NCBI RefSeq assembly: GCF_003206615.1
Contig: NZ_PZJW01000010.1
Coordinates: 1 to 64,000, forward strand
DNA: 64,000 nt
DNA from: Salinicola acroporae
GTDB lineage: Bacteria; Pseudomonadota; Gammaproteobacteria; Pseudomonadales; Halomonadaceae
Direction: 5' to 3'
In this document: piece after piece, positions 18,749 to 27,939 of the stretch
Layout of the letters: each line of letters begins with the position of its first letter
Numbering within the stretch: position 1 is the stretch's first letter
Notes under the pieces: model-generated
What the model was told of the DNA's origin: nothing
The model's database searches: none
The model's input: only the letters and a program-made list of their open reading frames with translations
Made by a program: the position numbers and the translations under genes

Positions 18749-19026
18749 AGTCGCCCGACCAGACCGAGGCAAGAACCACCGAGATGACGATGGCGCGTCT
18801 GTGCACCGATGTCGCTAGGATGATCGGTGAGTCGCCCGAGGAGATTGCCGACGACGACAACCTGGTCGACCACGGACTCGACTCGATGCGCATGCTCGAT
18901 CTGGTTTCGCGGTGGAACGACGACGGCGTCGCGGTGCCATTCTCGGATTTCATCGAGCGGCCGACCCTGCGTGACTGGTGGGAACTGGTGCAGCGCCATC
19001 AAGGGCGCGATCCGGAGGTTTCATGA
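18745..19026 (+). CDS. Free-standing aryl carrier protein
   Basis: 93-residue carrier protein that would hold 2,3-dihydroxybenzoate as a phosphopantetheine thioester for condensation by the NRPS. The attachment site is Ser47 in VDHGLDSMRML, a typical ArCP motif close to that of the EntB carrier domain. It overlaps the isochorismatase gene upstream (ATGA) and the NRPS gene downstream (ATGA). The protein corresponds to the C-terminal half of EntB encoded as its own gene. No phosphopantetheinyl transferase gene lies in the window. Confidence 0.88.
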   Translation: MKSPDQTEARTTEMTMARLCTDVARMIGESPEEIADDDNLVDHGLDSMRMLDLVSRWNDDGVAVPFSDFIERPTLRDWWELVQRHQGRDPEVS

Positions 19027-22000
19027 GTCGTGGTGGGCAGCAGCGACGGCCGTTGAGCGAAGCACAGTCGGGTCTCTGGTATGCCCAGCGTCTGGCGCCC
19101 GACAACGCGGCGTTCAACACTGCTCATGCGTTGTGGATCGAAGGGGATCTCGATGTCGATGCCTTCGTGCGCGCGGCCGACATGGCCGCCAGCGAGGTCG
19201 ATGCGTTGGCGCTGCGCATGGTCGAAGGCGAAGACGGGCCGCTTCAGTGGGTCGACCCGGCCTGGCGGCCGCGCCTCGAGCTCATCGATCTCTCGCTGGA
19301 CGCCGACCCCGCCGAGACGGCGCGTGCATGCATGTTCGACGAGCGCTCCAAGCCGGTCGATCCGACCCGCGATCGGCTGGCCTGCCAGCGTCTGTTCGTG
19401 CTCGGAGAGGCGCGTTTCGTGTGGTATCTGCGCGTGCATCATCTCGCCACCGACGGCTATGGCATGGCGCTCTTCGGCGAACGGGTTGCCGAGCGCTATT
19501 GCGTGGACAAAGATCCTGGCATATCGCAGGGCCGCGCCGTGTCGGACACCGGCCGAGCGCTGGGGTCTTTCGGCGCGGTGCTCGACGAGGATGCCGCCTA
19601 TCGCGACGGCGACCGGCGTCAGCGTGACGCCGCCTACTGGCGCGAGGCACTGGCCGGTGCACCGGCCGCCTCGGGGCTTGAGGCCGTCGCGGCGGTGCCG
19701 GCGAGTGGCGACTGTCATCGCTGGGTTCAGCCGCTGGACCGCAAGCTGCGCGAGGGGTTGCTGGCGCTGTCGCAAACGCTCAGGCAGTCGTGGCCGGACG
19801 TGCTGACGGCGCTCACCGCCGACTATTGTCGGCGTCACGTCGGCGCCCCGGAGAGCGTCGTCGGCGTGCCCTGGATGGGGCGCTTGGGCAGCGCTTCGGC
19901 GCGGGTGCCGGCGATGGTGATGAACGTGCTGCCGCTGCGAGTGCGCGAGTCCGAGTCGTTCGCGACCTTCATCGAGCAGACCGCTATTGCCTTGATGAAA
20001 GGGCGGCGCCACGGCCGCTACCGCGGCGAGCAGATTCGTCGCGACCTGGGGCTGGTCGGTGGGCAGCGACGCCTGCATGGCCCCTTGATCAACGTGCAGC
20101 CGTTCTATCGCCCGCTGCGCCTGTCGGACACGCTCGAGACTCGGTTGGAGATTCTCTCCACCGGCCCGGTCGATGACGTCACCCTGGGCTTTCGTGGCGA
20201 CGCCAGCCAAGTGCTGGAACTCGAGATCGAGGCCAATCCCGCGATCTACACGGCCGCTCAGGTCGAGGCGCACGCGACGCGACTGGCGACCTATCTGCAG
20301 GCGGCGATCGATACTCATGCCCGTGGCGGCACACTCGCCGACGTGGCACTGGCCACACCGGAGGAAGCGCAGCGCTACGTGTTCGACGTCAACGCCACCG
20401 CACACCCGGTGCCGGACGCTACCCTGGTGTCGCTCTTCGAGGCGACTATGACTGCCCATCCCGAAGCGACGGCGTTGACCACGCCAGGGCGAACCCTGAG
20501 CTATGCCGAGCTCGAGCAGCGTACCCGCGCGCTGGCGCAGCAGTTACGTGAGCGTGGCGTCGGACGCGAATCCATCGTGGCGGTGGCACTGCCCCGTTCG
20601 CTGGAACTCGTGATCGCGCTGGTGGCGATCCAGCGTGCCGGTGGCGCCTATCTACCGCTGGATTCGGCCCAACCCGACGAGCGTCTGGCGCGCATCCTCG
20701 CCTCGGCGCGGCTGGCGTGCGTGCTGACCGACGACGATGACCTCCACCGCTTTGCGGATTGGCCGACGCTGGTGCCGACCGACTGGCGTCAGCAGCCGGA
20801 AAAGGCGCCACTGGCATCGTCACCGCGGCCACAGGATGCGGCTTACGTCATCTACACCTCCGGTTCCACGGGCGAGCCCAAGGGCGTGGTGGTCGAGCAT
20901 CGGGCGATCGTCAATCGGCTCGAATGGATGCGCGAGCAGTTCGATATCGGTCGCGACGACCGCATCCTGCAGAAGACACCGGCGACCTTCGACGTTTCCG
21001 TCTGGGAGTTTTTCCTCCCGCTGCTGGCGGGCGCGACACTGGTGGTGGCACCCCCGCAGGCGCACCGCGATCCCCGTGCGCTGGTCTCGCTGATCCGCGA
21101 GTATCGAGTCACCACACTGCATTTCGTGCCGTCGATGCTGGCGGCGTTTCTCTCCACGCCAGCGTCTCACGGTCTCGAGCTCGATCGGGTCTTCGTCAGC
21201 GGCGAGGCGCTGAGTGCGGAGTTGCGAGACCGTTTCCACACCGTCATCGATGGCGAGCTGTTCAATCTCTACGGCCCGACCGAGGCGGCGGTCGACGTCA
21301 GTTGGTGGGCCGCCTCGCGCGACGACCGTTCACGTTCGGTGCCGATCGGCTTCCCGGTCTGGAACACCCGCCTCTATGTGCTCGATGAGCGGATGCGCCC
21401 GCTGCCGCCAGGCGTGGCCGGTGATCTCTATCTTGGCGGTGTGCAACTGGCCCGTGGCTATCTCGGCCGGCCGACGCTCACCGCCGAGCGCTTCATCGGT
21501 GACCCGTACGTGCCCGGTGGGCGGCTCTATCGCAGCGGTGACGTGGCGCGTTGGCGCAAGGATGGCGCGCTCGAATTCCTCGGCCGCAGCGATGATCAGG
21601 TCAAGCTGCGCGGTCTGCGCATCGAACTCGGCGAGATCGAGTCAGCACTGCTTGCGGCACCGGATGTGATCCGCGCCGAAGTGATGCTGCGCCAGGACTT
21701 GCCGGGCGAGCCGCGCCTGGTCGGCTACGTTCAGCTCGACCCTGCCCAGATCATCCCTGGTTCCGACACGCTGCGGGGCGAGACGCGAGACGAGGCGGCA
21801 TCGGAACGGGCGCGCCAGCTACGTGGGCGTCTGACGTCTCATCTGGCCACCCAGGTGCCCGACTACATGGTGCCGGCGGCGTTCGTAGTGCTCGAGACCT
21901 GGCCGTTGACCGCCAACGGCAAGCTCGATCGCCGGTCGCTGCCTGCACCGACGCGGGAGCTCGGCGACGGCATGGCACCCCGAACCGAGACCGAGCGTGA

Positions 22001-23024
22001 GATGGCGACGTTGTTCGCGCGAGTGCTGGGCGCCGAGCGGGCGCCGGGTGTCGACGCCGATTTCTTCAATCTCGGCGGCGATTCGCTGACTGCCGTCCAT
22101 CTGGTGCTGGCAATTCAGCAACGCTGGCAACGCGACATCGGTCTTGGCGCGGTCTTCTCGTCGCCGACCGTGGCAGCGTTGGCAGCATTGATCGACACCC
22201 CCACCATGGCGACCGACGATGGTCTCGGGCCCTGGATCCGCCTGACGCCTGATGAGACCGGTGAGGCGCCGCTATTCGCCATCCACCCGGCCGGCGGCAT
22301 CGCCTGGAACTACCGCGAGTTGGCGCGGGCCGTGGGACGACCCGCCTTCGGATTGCAGTCGCCGGCACTCGATCCGGGGCAAGCGCTGCCGGCGAGCATC
22401 GATGAGCTCGCCTGTGACTACGTCGAGCGGATCGGGGCGCTTTGCCCGCGAGGTCCGGTGCACCTGTTGGGCTGGTCGGTCGGCGGTATCATCGCCCAGG
22501 CAATCGCGGTGAGGCTGCGCGAGCTGGGGCGCAAGGTCGGCCTGGTGGCGTTGCTGGATGCCTATCCCGCCGAGTGCTGGCGCAACGAGCCCGAGCCCGA
22601 TCCGGTGGCCGCGCTGCGGGCGCTGTTGGCGATCGCCGGCCATGATCCGGAACGGCACCCGGAGCTGGATACCCGCGACAAGGTGGTGGCGTTCCTGCGT
22701 CGCGGCGACAGCACGCTCGGCAACCTGCCCGCGCCGGCACTGGATGGCGTGGTGCGGGCGGTCACCGATACCAACCGGCTGATCCGCCACCACCGTCACG
22801 CGCCTTATGATGGCACGCTGCTGCATCTGCGCGCCGCGCTCGACCATGTCGAGCGTCCCGATCTGAAGGCCGGACTGTGGCAACTGCATGCGACACGAGT
22901 GGAAGCGCTGGAACTGCCACTGATGCATGCGGAAATGACCGGTCGCGACGCGGCGGCACGTATCGCCCCGTTACTCGTCGAACGGTTGCAACGAATCGAC
23001 GTATCGATAGGAGAGATGGCGTGA
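19023..23024 (+). CDS. entF: Single-module NRPS, EntF-like (C-A-PCP-TE)
   Basis: 1333-residue nonribosomal peptide synthetase. The condensation domain (about 5-440) has HHLATDG with His139, His140 and Asp144. The adenylation domain (about 460-960) has [11 protein letters not shown] (Tyr611) and [12 protein letters not shown] (Asn748). The carrier domain has Ser1021 in [10 protein letters not shown]. The C-terminal thioesterase has Ser1152 (GWSVGG), Asp1179 (LLDAYP) and His1302 (MHAEMTG). Pocket residues Asp657, Val658, Trp661, His700, Phe701 and Ser726, with the AAVDVSW stretch, match EntF, pointing to L-serine. The ATG at 19023 overlaps the carrier gene. Expected product is 2,3-dihydroxybenzoyl-serine, cyclised or oligomerised by the TE as for enterobactin; the final structure cannot be read from sequence. 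Confidence 0.92.
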   Translation: MSRGGQQRRPLSEAQSGLWYAQRLAPDNAAFNTAHALWIEGDLDVDAFVRAADMAASEVDALALRMVEGEDGPLQWVDPAWRPRLELIDLSLDADPAETARACMFDERSKPVDPTRDRLACQRLFVLGEARFVWYLRVHHLATDGYGMALFGERVAERYCVDKDPGISQGRAVSDTGRALGSFGAVLDEDAAYRDGDRRQRDAAYWREALAGAPAASGLEAVAAVPASGDCHRWVQPLDRKLREGLLALSQTLRQSWPDVLTALTADYCRRHVGAPESVVGVPWMGRLGSASARVPAMVMNVLPLRVRESESFATFIEQTAIALMKGRRHGRYRGEQIRRDLGLVGGQRRLHGPLINVQPFYRPLRLSDTLETRLEILSTGPVDDVTLGFRGDASQVLELEIEANPAIYTAAQVEAHATRLATYLQAAIDTHARGGTLADVALATPEEAQRYVFDVNATAHPVPDATLVSLFEATMTAHPEATALTTPGRTLSYAELEQRTRALAQQLRERGVGRESIVAVALPRSLELVIALVAIQRAGGAYLPLDSAQPDERLARILASARLACVLTDDDDLHRFADWPTLVPTDWRQQPEKAPLASSPRPQDAAYVIYTSGSTGEPKGVVVEHRAIVNRLEWMREQFDIGRDDRILQKTPATFDVSVWEFFLPLLAGATLVVAPPQAHRDPRALVSLIREYRVTTLHFVPSMLAAFLSTPASHGLELDRVFVSGEALSAELRDRFHTVIDGELFNLYGPTEAAVDVSWWAASRDDRSRSVPIGFPVWNTRLYVLDERMRPLPPGVAGDLYLGGVQLARGYLGRPTLTAERFIGDPYVPGGRLYRSGDVARWRKDGALEFLGRSDDQVKLRGLRIELGEIESALLAAPDVIRAEVMLRQDLPGEPRLVGYVQLDPAQIIPGSDTLRGETRDEAASERARQLRGRLTSHLATQVPDYMVPAAFVVLETWPLTANGKLDRRSLPAPTRELGDGMAPRTETEREMATLFARVLGAERAPGVDADFFNLGGDSLTAVHLVLAIQQRWQRDIGLGAVFSSPTVAALAALIDTPTMATDDGLGPWIRLTPDETGEAPLFAIHPAGGIAWNYRELARAVGRPAFGLQSPALDPGQALPASIDELACDYVERIGALCPRGPVHLLGWSVGGIIAQAIAVRLRELGRKVGLVALLDAYPAECWRNEPEPDPVAALRALLAIAGHDPERHPELDTRDKVVAFLRRGDSTLGNLPAPALDGVVRAVTDTNRLIRHHRHAPYDGTLLHLRAALDHVERPDLKAGLWQLHATRVEALELPLMHAEMTGRDAAARIAPLLVERLQRIDVSIGEMA

Positions 23025-23788
23025 AACTGACCGGATTCGACGGCAAGATCGCCCTGGTGACCGGCGCCAACGGAGGGATCGGCAAGGCGTTGGTCACGTT
23101 GCTGTTGGAGAGCGGCGCGATCGTGGTGGCGACCGATCTCACTGTGCCCAACGATGAGGGATCGATGCCTTCGCGGCTGCTTGCCGAAGCCCTCGACGTC
23201 GCCGATGCAGAGGCAGTCGACGCCCTGGTCGAGCGCGTCGAGCGCGAACTGGGGCCGATCGACATTGGCCTCAATGTCGCCGGTGTGCTGCAGTCGGGGA
23301 CGGTGGAGACGATCACCGACGATGAGTGGCGGCGGGTCTTCGCGGTCAACTCCGATGGCGTGTTTCATCTCTCGCGGGCACTGGCGAGGGTGATGACATC
23401 GCGTCGGCGTGGCGCCATCGTCACCGTCAGTTCCAACGCGGCGGGCGTTCCGCGTCACGCCATGGCGGCCTACGCCGCCTCCAAGGCAGCGGCGACGATG
23501 TTCACCCGCTGTCTGGGGCTGGAGTTGGCTCCGGTGGGCATTCGCTGCAATATCGTGGCCCCCGGGTCCACGCTCACGCCGATGCAGACCGGCATGTGGG
23601 TGGATGAGCAGGGCGCGCAGCGAGTCATCGCTGGCTTGCCGGAGCACTACAAGGCCGGTATTCCGCTGGGCAAGCTGGCCACGCCAGACGATATTGCGCA
23701 TTCGGTGATGTTCCTGCTTTCCGATCAGGCTGGGCACATCACGATGAGCGATCTCTACGTGGATGGCGGGGCGACGCTACGCGCCTGA
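23021..23788 (+). CDS. entA: 2,3-dihydro-2,3-dihydroxybenzoate dehydrogenase (EntA)
   Basis: NAD-dependent short-chain dehydrogenase completing 2,3-dihydroxybenzoate synthesis. 255 residues with TGANGGIG near the N-terminus, NVAG, the serine in TVSSNAAG and the YAASK catalytic motif. The GTG start at 23021 overlaps the NRPS stop (GTGA) and follows AGGAGAG; a longer reading would run inside the NRPS gene and was rejected. Position directly in the biosynthetic operon supports the EntA assignment among the many SDR families. Confidence 0.9.
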   Translation: MKLTGFDGKIALVTGANGGIGKALVTLLLESGAIVVATDLTVPNDEGSMPSRLLAEALDVADAEAVDALVERVERELGPIDIGLNVAGVLQSGTVETITDDEWRRVFAVNSDGVFHLSRALARVMTSRRRGAIVTVSSNAAGVPRHAMAAYAASKAAATMFTRCLGLELAPVGIRCNIVAPGSTLTPMQTGMWVDEQGAQRVIAGLPEHYKAGIPLGKLATPDDIAHSVMFLLSDQAGHITMSDLYVDGGATLRA

Positions 23789-23876
23789 GCCCGCCGCTGC
23801 GCTGATAGCGCCTGCCAATGTCAGGATGTTGGCGCGAGAGCATGAGCTCTGGCGCCGTCTGCCTAGAGGAAAGGTC

Positions 23877-24989
23877 ATGACCAGAGTCTTTCGCCGTCTC
23901 GCCAGCTTGGCAGCAAGCCTCGCGCTGATGGCGACGCTGTTGCCGCCTTCCACGCAAGCCAGCGAGATCGTCGATATGCGCGGTCGTACGGTGGAAGTGC
24001 CGGATGAGATCGACAAGCTCTCCATCGACGACGGTCGCTATCTGGTCGCGTTGTCACTGCTCGTGCCGGATCCTGTCGATCTACTGGCGGCCTGGCCGCG
24101 GGACATCAACCGGTTGGGCAGGGCGTCCTACGAGCGCTATCGCGAGGCGTTTCCGGCTCTCGACGGCCTGCCCTCGGTGGCGAGTTCGGCGGACAATTTC
24201 GACATCGAGTCGGTGCTGGCCGCCGCGCCGGACGTCGCCGTGGTGTCGCTCGGTCGCGGACCGACCGATGCCCAGGTCGCCCAATTGCAGGCAGCCGGTA
24301 TTGCCGTGGTATTCATCGACTTCTTCACCGACCCGTTAGAGCATCAGTCGCGCAGTCTCCGCATACTGGGCCGCCTGACGGGCCATGAGTCGCAGGCCGA
24401 AGCGTATCTGGCGTTCCGCCGCGAGCATCTCGAACGCATTTCTGCACGTCTCGGCGACGATACGCCGGCCCCGAGTGTGTTCCTGGAGGCGCACGCGGGG
24501 ATCACCAACGACTGCTGTTTCTCGGCCGGCAACGGCGGTGTGGGTCAGTACATCGATTTCGTCGGCGGCCACAACATTGGGGCGGATGTGCTCGATCGAG
24601 CGTCCGGCAAGCTGAGCCTGGAGTACGTGATCGCCAGCGATCCCGATGTCTACATCGCCACCGGCGGGCCGGACCTGCAAAGATCCGATGGCTTGGTGCT
24701 GGGCGGCGAGGTCGATGCGGCAACGGCGCGTGAGTCGCTCGAGCGTGTGACGCAACGCCCCGGCATCGCTCAGCTCACGGCAGTCAAGACCGGCAATGTC
24801 CACGGCTTGGCGCATCAACTGCTCAATTCGCCGCTGGATATCGTCGCCATCGAGGCGTTCGCCCGCTGGATCCATCCGCAGCGTTTCGCGGATATCGATC
24901 CTGGCGTGACCCTCGAGACCATCAACCGGCGCTTTCTGGCGGTCCCCTACGAGGGCACCGGATGGATCGATCTCGCGGCGAGTCGATAG
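23877..24989 (+). CDS. Iron-siderophore ABC transporter substrate-binding protein
   Basis: Periplasmic binding protein of the FecB/FepB/BtuF class, 370 residues. The ATG at 23877 follows AGAGGAAAGG, and the first 28 residues form a signal peptide (basic start, LASLAASLALMATLLPP, cut near TQA-SE). The mature part has two lobes joined by a helix, with class III features such as VVSLGRGPTDAQVAQLQAAG and FIDFFTDP. It is 88 nt after entA and upstream of the matching permease and ATPase, so it should deliver the ferric siderophore to the inner membrane. Confidence 0.88.
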   Translation: MTRVFRRLASLAASLALMATLLPPSTQASEIVDMRGRTVEVPDEIDKLSIDDGRYLVALSLLVPDPVDLLAAWPRDINRLGRASYERYREAFPALDGLPSVASSADNFDIESVLAAAPDVAVVSLGRGPTDAQVAQLQAAGIAVVFIDFFTDPLEHQSRSLRILGRLTGHESQAEAYLAFRREHLERISARLGDDTPAPSVFLEAHAGITNDCCFSAGNGGVGQYIDFVGGHNIGADVLDRASGKLSLEYVIASDPDVYIATGGPDLQRSDGLVLGGEVDAATARESLERVTQRPGIAQLTAVKTGNVHGLAHQLLNSPLDIVAIEAFARWIHPQRFADIDPGVTLETINRRFLAVPYEGTGWIDLAASR

Positions 24990-25106
24990 CGTCGATGGAT
25001 ATTGAATCTCCATCACCGAAGCCATGTGGCCAGGGTGGGTGTGGTCATCGTCGGCGCCGCCCTGATGACCACCATCATCGCAAGTGAGAAAGCCGTGAGC
25101 GCTACA

Positions 25107-26165
25107 ATGCTGAACGACACCACTGATCATGTGATATTGGTATCCTATCGTCGCCGGGTCCTGTGGAAAACCGTCGTGCTCGCCGTCCTGGCCGTTCTGT
25201 GCCTGCTGGCTTTCGTGCTCGACCTGGTCACCGGGCCCTCCGGGCTGACCCCTTGGCAGGTCTTGCAGGGGCTGCTGTCGAGTGGCGGTCTCAGCCTGCC
25301 GCAACAGACGATCATCTGGCAGGTGCGCCTGCCTTATGCGCTGATGGCGATGCTGGTCGGTGCATCGCTGTCGCTTGCCGGCGTCGAGATGCAGACGATC
25401 CTCAACAACCCGCTGGCGAGCCCGTTCACGCTGGGTATCTCTTCGGCCGCTTCCTTCGGCGCGGCGCTGGCCATCGTCATGGGGGTGACGCTGCCTTTCG
25501 TTCCCGCGGCGTGGATGATCCCGTTCAACGCCTTTCTCTGCGCACTCGCTTCCGTGCTGATGTTGCAAACGATGGCGCGCCTGCGCGGCGCGGGTGTCGA
25601 ATCGGTGGTGCTGCTGGGGATCGCGCTGGTGTTCGTGTTCAATGCGCTGGTGGCGTTCGTGCAGTTCGTGTCATCCGAGGCGGCACTGCAGCAGTTGGTG
25701 TTCTGGAGCATGGGCTCGCTGTCGCGAGCCAACTGGACCAGCGTGTCCGTGTTGGCGGTGGTGCTGGCCTGCGTGGTGCCGTTTTCGTTCCATGCCTCCG
25801 CTCGGCTGACGGCGCTGCGGCTCGGCGAGGACCGCGCGCGCAGCTTCGGCATCAATGTGACGCGGTTGCGTTTCATGGCGCTGCTGCGGGTCAGTTTGCT
25901 GGCAGCCACGTCGGTGGCGTTCGTCGGCACGATCGGCTTCATCGGCCTCGTCGGCCCGCACATCGCGCGCCTGCTGCTGGGTGAGGACCACCGCTTTCTG
26001 CTCCCGGCGAGCCTGTTGAGTGGCGCACTGATCATGTCGCTCGCCTCCGCCGCCAGCAAGGTGCTGGTCCCCGGCGTATTGCTGCCGGTGGGAATTGTCA
26101 CCGCCATGGTCGGCGTGCCGGTGTTCCTCTGTCTCATTTTTCTGCGGCCGAGGAGATCGTCATGA
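25107..26165 (+). CDS. FecCD-family iron-siderophore ABC permease
   Basis: Inner-membrane permease with about 9-10 membrane helices. Family marks include GASLSLAGVEMQTILNNPLASPFTLGIS and, near the end, GTIGFIGLVGPHIARLLLGEDHR. The start is uncertain: ATG at 25107 (352 residues) puts the first helix soon after a basic SYRRRVLWK stretch; upstream in-frame GTG (25095), ATG (25065) and TTG (25002) would add a poorly conserved leader. Only one permease gene is present, so it probably works as a homodimer as BtuC does. Its stop overlaps the ATPase start. Confidence 0.87.
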   Translation: MLNDTTDHVILVSYRRRVLWKTVVLAVLAVLCLLAFVLDLVTGPSGLTPWQVLQGLLSSGGLSLPQQTIIWQVRLPYALMAMLVGASLSLAGVEMQTILNNPLASPFTLGISSAASFGAALAIVMGVTLPFVPAAWMIPFNAFLCALASVLMLQTMARLRGAGVESVVLLGIALVFVFNALVAFVQFVSSEAALQQLVFWSMGSLSRANWTSVSVLAVVLACVVPFSFHASARLTALRLGEDRARSFGINVTRLRFMALLRVSLLAATSVAFVGTIGFIGLVGPHIARLLLGEDHRFLLPASLLSGALIMSLASAASKVLVPGVLLPVGIVTAMVGVPVFLCLIFLRPRRSS

Positions 26166-27019
26166 GCGTCGAAGAGGAGCGGGGCGATCCTGCGAGCAGG
26201 GATCGGCAACCAGCCGAGGCGGGTCTCCAGGTCAGCCGGCTCTCCACGGGCTACCGTCGGCGCCAGATCTGCCATGACATCACCCTGCCGCATTTTTTTC
26301 CCGGAGAGGTGCATTCGCTAGTCGGCCCCAACGCTGCTGGCAAGAGCACGCTGATGCGGGCGCTGGCCGGCTTGCAGCGTGCCTCCGGTTCGGTCCGCGT
26401 GGCGGGCCGTGAGCTCGTCGGGCAGTCGCTCGATCAATGGGCGCAGCGCGTGACCTATATGCCGCAGAGCCTGCCTCAAAGCGTGGCGCTCAACGTGCTC
26501 GAGAGCGTGATCGGCGCGCTGCGGGCGTCGCCCTCCGATCGACTGGCGCTGCTCGGAAGGCGTGCGCTGGAGCGTCGCGCCGTCGAAGTGCTCGAGCGGG
26601 TCGGCATCGTCGAATTGGCGCTGGAGAGCCTGCAGCATCTCTCGGGCGGTCAGCGCCAACTGGTGTCGCTGGCCCAGGTGTTGTCGCGGGAGCCAAGGGT
26701 GCTGCTGCTCGATGAGCCGACCAGCGCGCTGGATCTGCGTTATCAGCTCAAGGTGATGCGGCTGGTCCGGGCGCAGGCACGAGCGTGCAATATGGTGGTG
26801 CTGATGGTGGTGCACGACCTGGCCATTGCGGCGCGCTGGTCGGACGGTATCGTGATGCTTTCGCGTGGTGAGGTGATCGCTCAGGGGCCGCCTCGCGAGG
26901 CGATCACGCCCGCCACGCTGGCCAGCGTCTATGGCGTTCGTGCCCGCGTCGATCATGGTGCCCAAGGCGACCTTCAGCTCCGCATCGACGACGTTCTCGA
27001 CGAGGGAGAAACCCGCTAA
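26162..27019 (+). CDS. Iron-siderophore ABC transporter ATP-binding protein
   Basis: 285-residue ATPase of the FecE/FepC class that powers ferric-siderophore import. Walker A GPNAAGKST, signature LSGGQ, Walker B LLLDEPTSALD and the H-loop VVHDL are all intact. The ATG overlaps the permease stop by 4 nt and the TAA stop overlaps the esterase start by one base, so permease, ATPase and esterase form one tight translational unit. An N-terminal leader of about 20 polar residues precedes the ABC domain. Confidence 0.9.
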   Translation: MSVEEERGDPASRDRQPAEAGLQVSRLSTGYRRRQICHDITLPHFFPGEVHSLVGPNAAGKSTLMRALAGLQRASGSVRVAGRELVGQSLDQWAQRVTYMPQSLPQSVALNVLESVIGALRASPSDRLALLGRRALERRAVEVLERVGIVELALESLQHLSGGQRQLVSLAQVLSREPRVLLLDEPTSALDLRYQLKVMRLVRAQARACNMVVLMVVHDLAIAARWSDGIVMLSRGEVIAQGPPREAITPATLASVYGVRARVDHGAQGDLQLRIDDVLDEGETR

Positions 27020-27846
27020 TGACGGACTTCCCGGTGACGCTCGCCAACGCGCGGTCTCATGAGATCACTTCGACCACCGGTGCGCGCTATCGCATCAGCC
27101 TGTGGACCCCGCCAGGCGAGCCACCGCCAGCGGGCTGGCCGGCGATCTTCGTGCTTGACGCCAATGCGCTGTTTGCGACGTTCGTCGAGACGCTGATGCG
27201 CTCCAGTCGACGTCCTGATGCCACCGGCATTGCCCCGGCGGCGGTGATCGGTATTGCCCATGCCGGAGATGAACTCTTCGCCACCGAGCGGCGCTTTCAT
27301 GACTACACCTTTGGTCCGTCACCGCTGGCCAGTGTCGACCAGACCGGTGGTGGCGAAGCCTTCACCGCTTTTGTCACCGATCAGTTGATGACGGCGATCG
27401 ATGCGCTGGCGCCACTCGACGCCGCGCGGCGGCTGCTGTTCGGTCACTCTCTGGCGGGCTACTTCGTGCTGCAGGTGCTGATGCGATATCCGCGGGCATT
27501 TCACACCTTCGCGGCCATCAGCCCTTCGATCTGGTGGGACGAGCTATCCTTGCGCGAGCGCTTGGATACGATCGACGATCCTCAGGCGCGGGTGATGATC
27601 GCAGTCGGTGAATGGGAATCCGAGGTGCCGCCTTGGCAGCGCCGCAAACCCGGATACGAGCGCCTGGTCGCACGTCGCCGGGAGCGTCGAATGGTGGCGC
27701 GGGCCCAGGCGATGGCTGGCGATCTGCAGTCGCGATTGGGCAGCGATCGTGTGGTCTTTCATCATTTTCCCGAGGAGGATCACGCTTCGGTGCTGATGGT
27801 CGCGATCCAACGCACGCTGCGCTTCGCGCTGTGTCCGCAGCATTGA
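27019..27846 (+). CDS. Cytoplasmic siderophore esterase (Fes/IroD/BesA-like role)
   Basis: Alpha/beta hydrolase of the esterase D family, 275 residues, without a signal peptide. The nucleophile elbow is GHSLAG (Ser144), followed by the family stretch FAAISPSIWWDE, an acidic residue near VGEWESE and His in EEDHASV. Related proteins (IroE, BesA) cleave the ester bonds of serine-trilactone siderophores. Translated directly after the import ATPase, it is the likely enzyme that frees iron after uptake. The exact substrate is inferred. Confidence 0.83.
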   Translation: MTDFPVTLANARSHEITSTTGARYRISLWTPPGEPPPAGWPAIFVLDANALFATFVETLMRSSRRPDATGIAPAAVIGIAHAGDELFATERRFHDYTFGPSPLASVDQTGGGEAFTAFVTDQLMTAIDALAPLDAARRLLFGHSLAGYFVLQVLMRYPRAFHTFAAISPSIWWDELSLRERLDTIDDPQARVMIAVGEWESEVPPWQRRKPGYERLVARRRERRMVARAQAMAGDLQSRLGSDRVVFHHFPEEDHASVLMVAIQRTLRFALCPQH

Positions 27847-27939
27847 CGCCTCCGCAATCTGGCGATGAAGAATCGTCGCTCTCGGTCGATAATGTATTGT
27901 TACGAAATGTTTTGACTTTCATTCGTTATCGGAGCCTCC

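Noticed and set aside
18999-20459. 486-codon open frame opposite the NRPS gene
   Set aside because: No recognisable domain and fully antisense to a confident C-A domain region.
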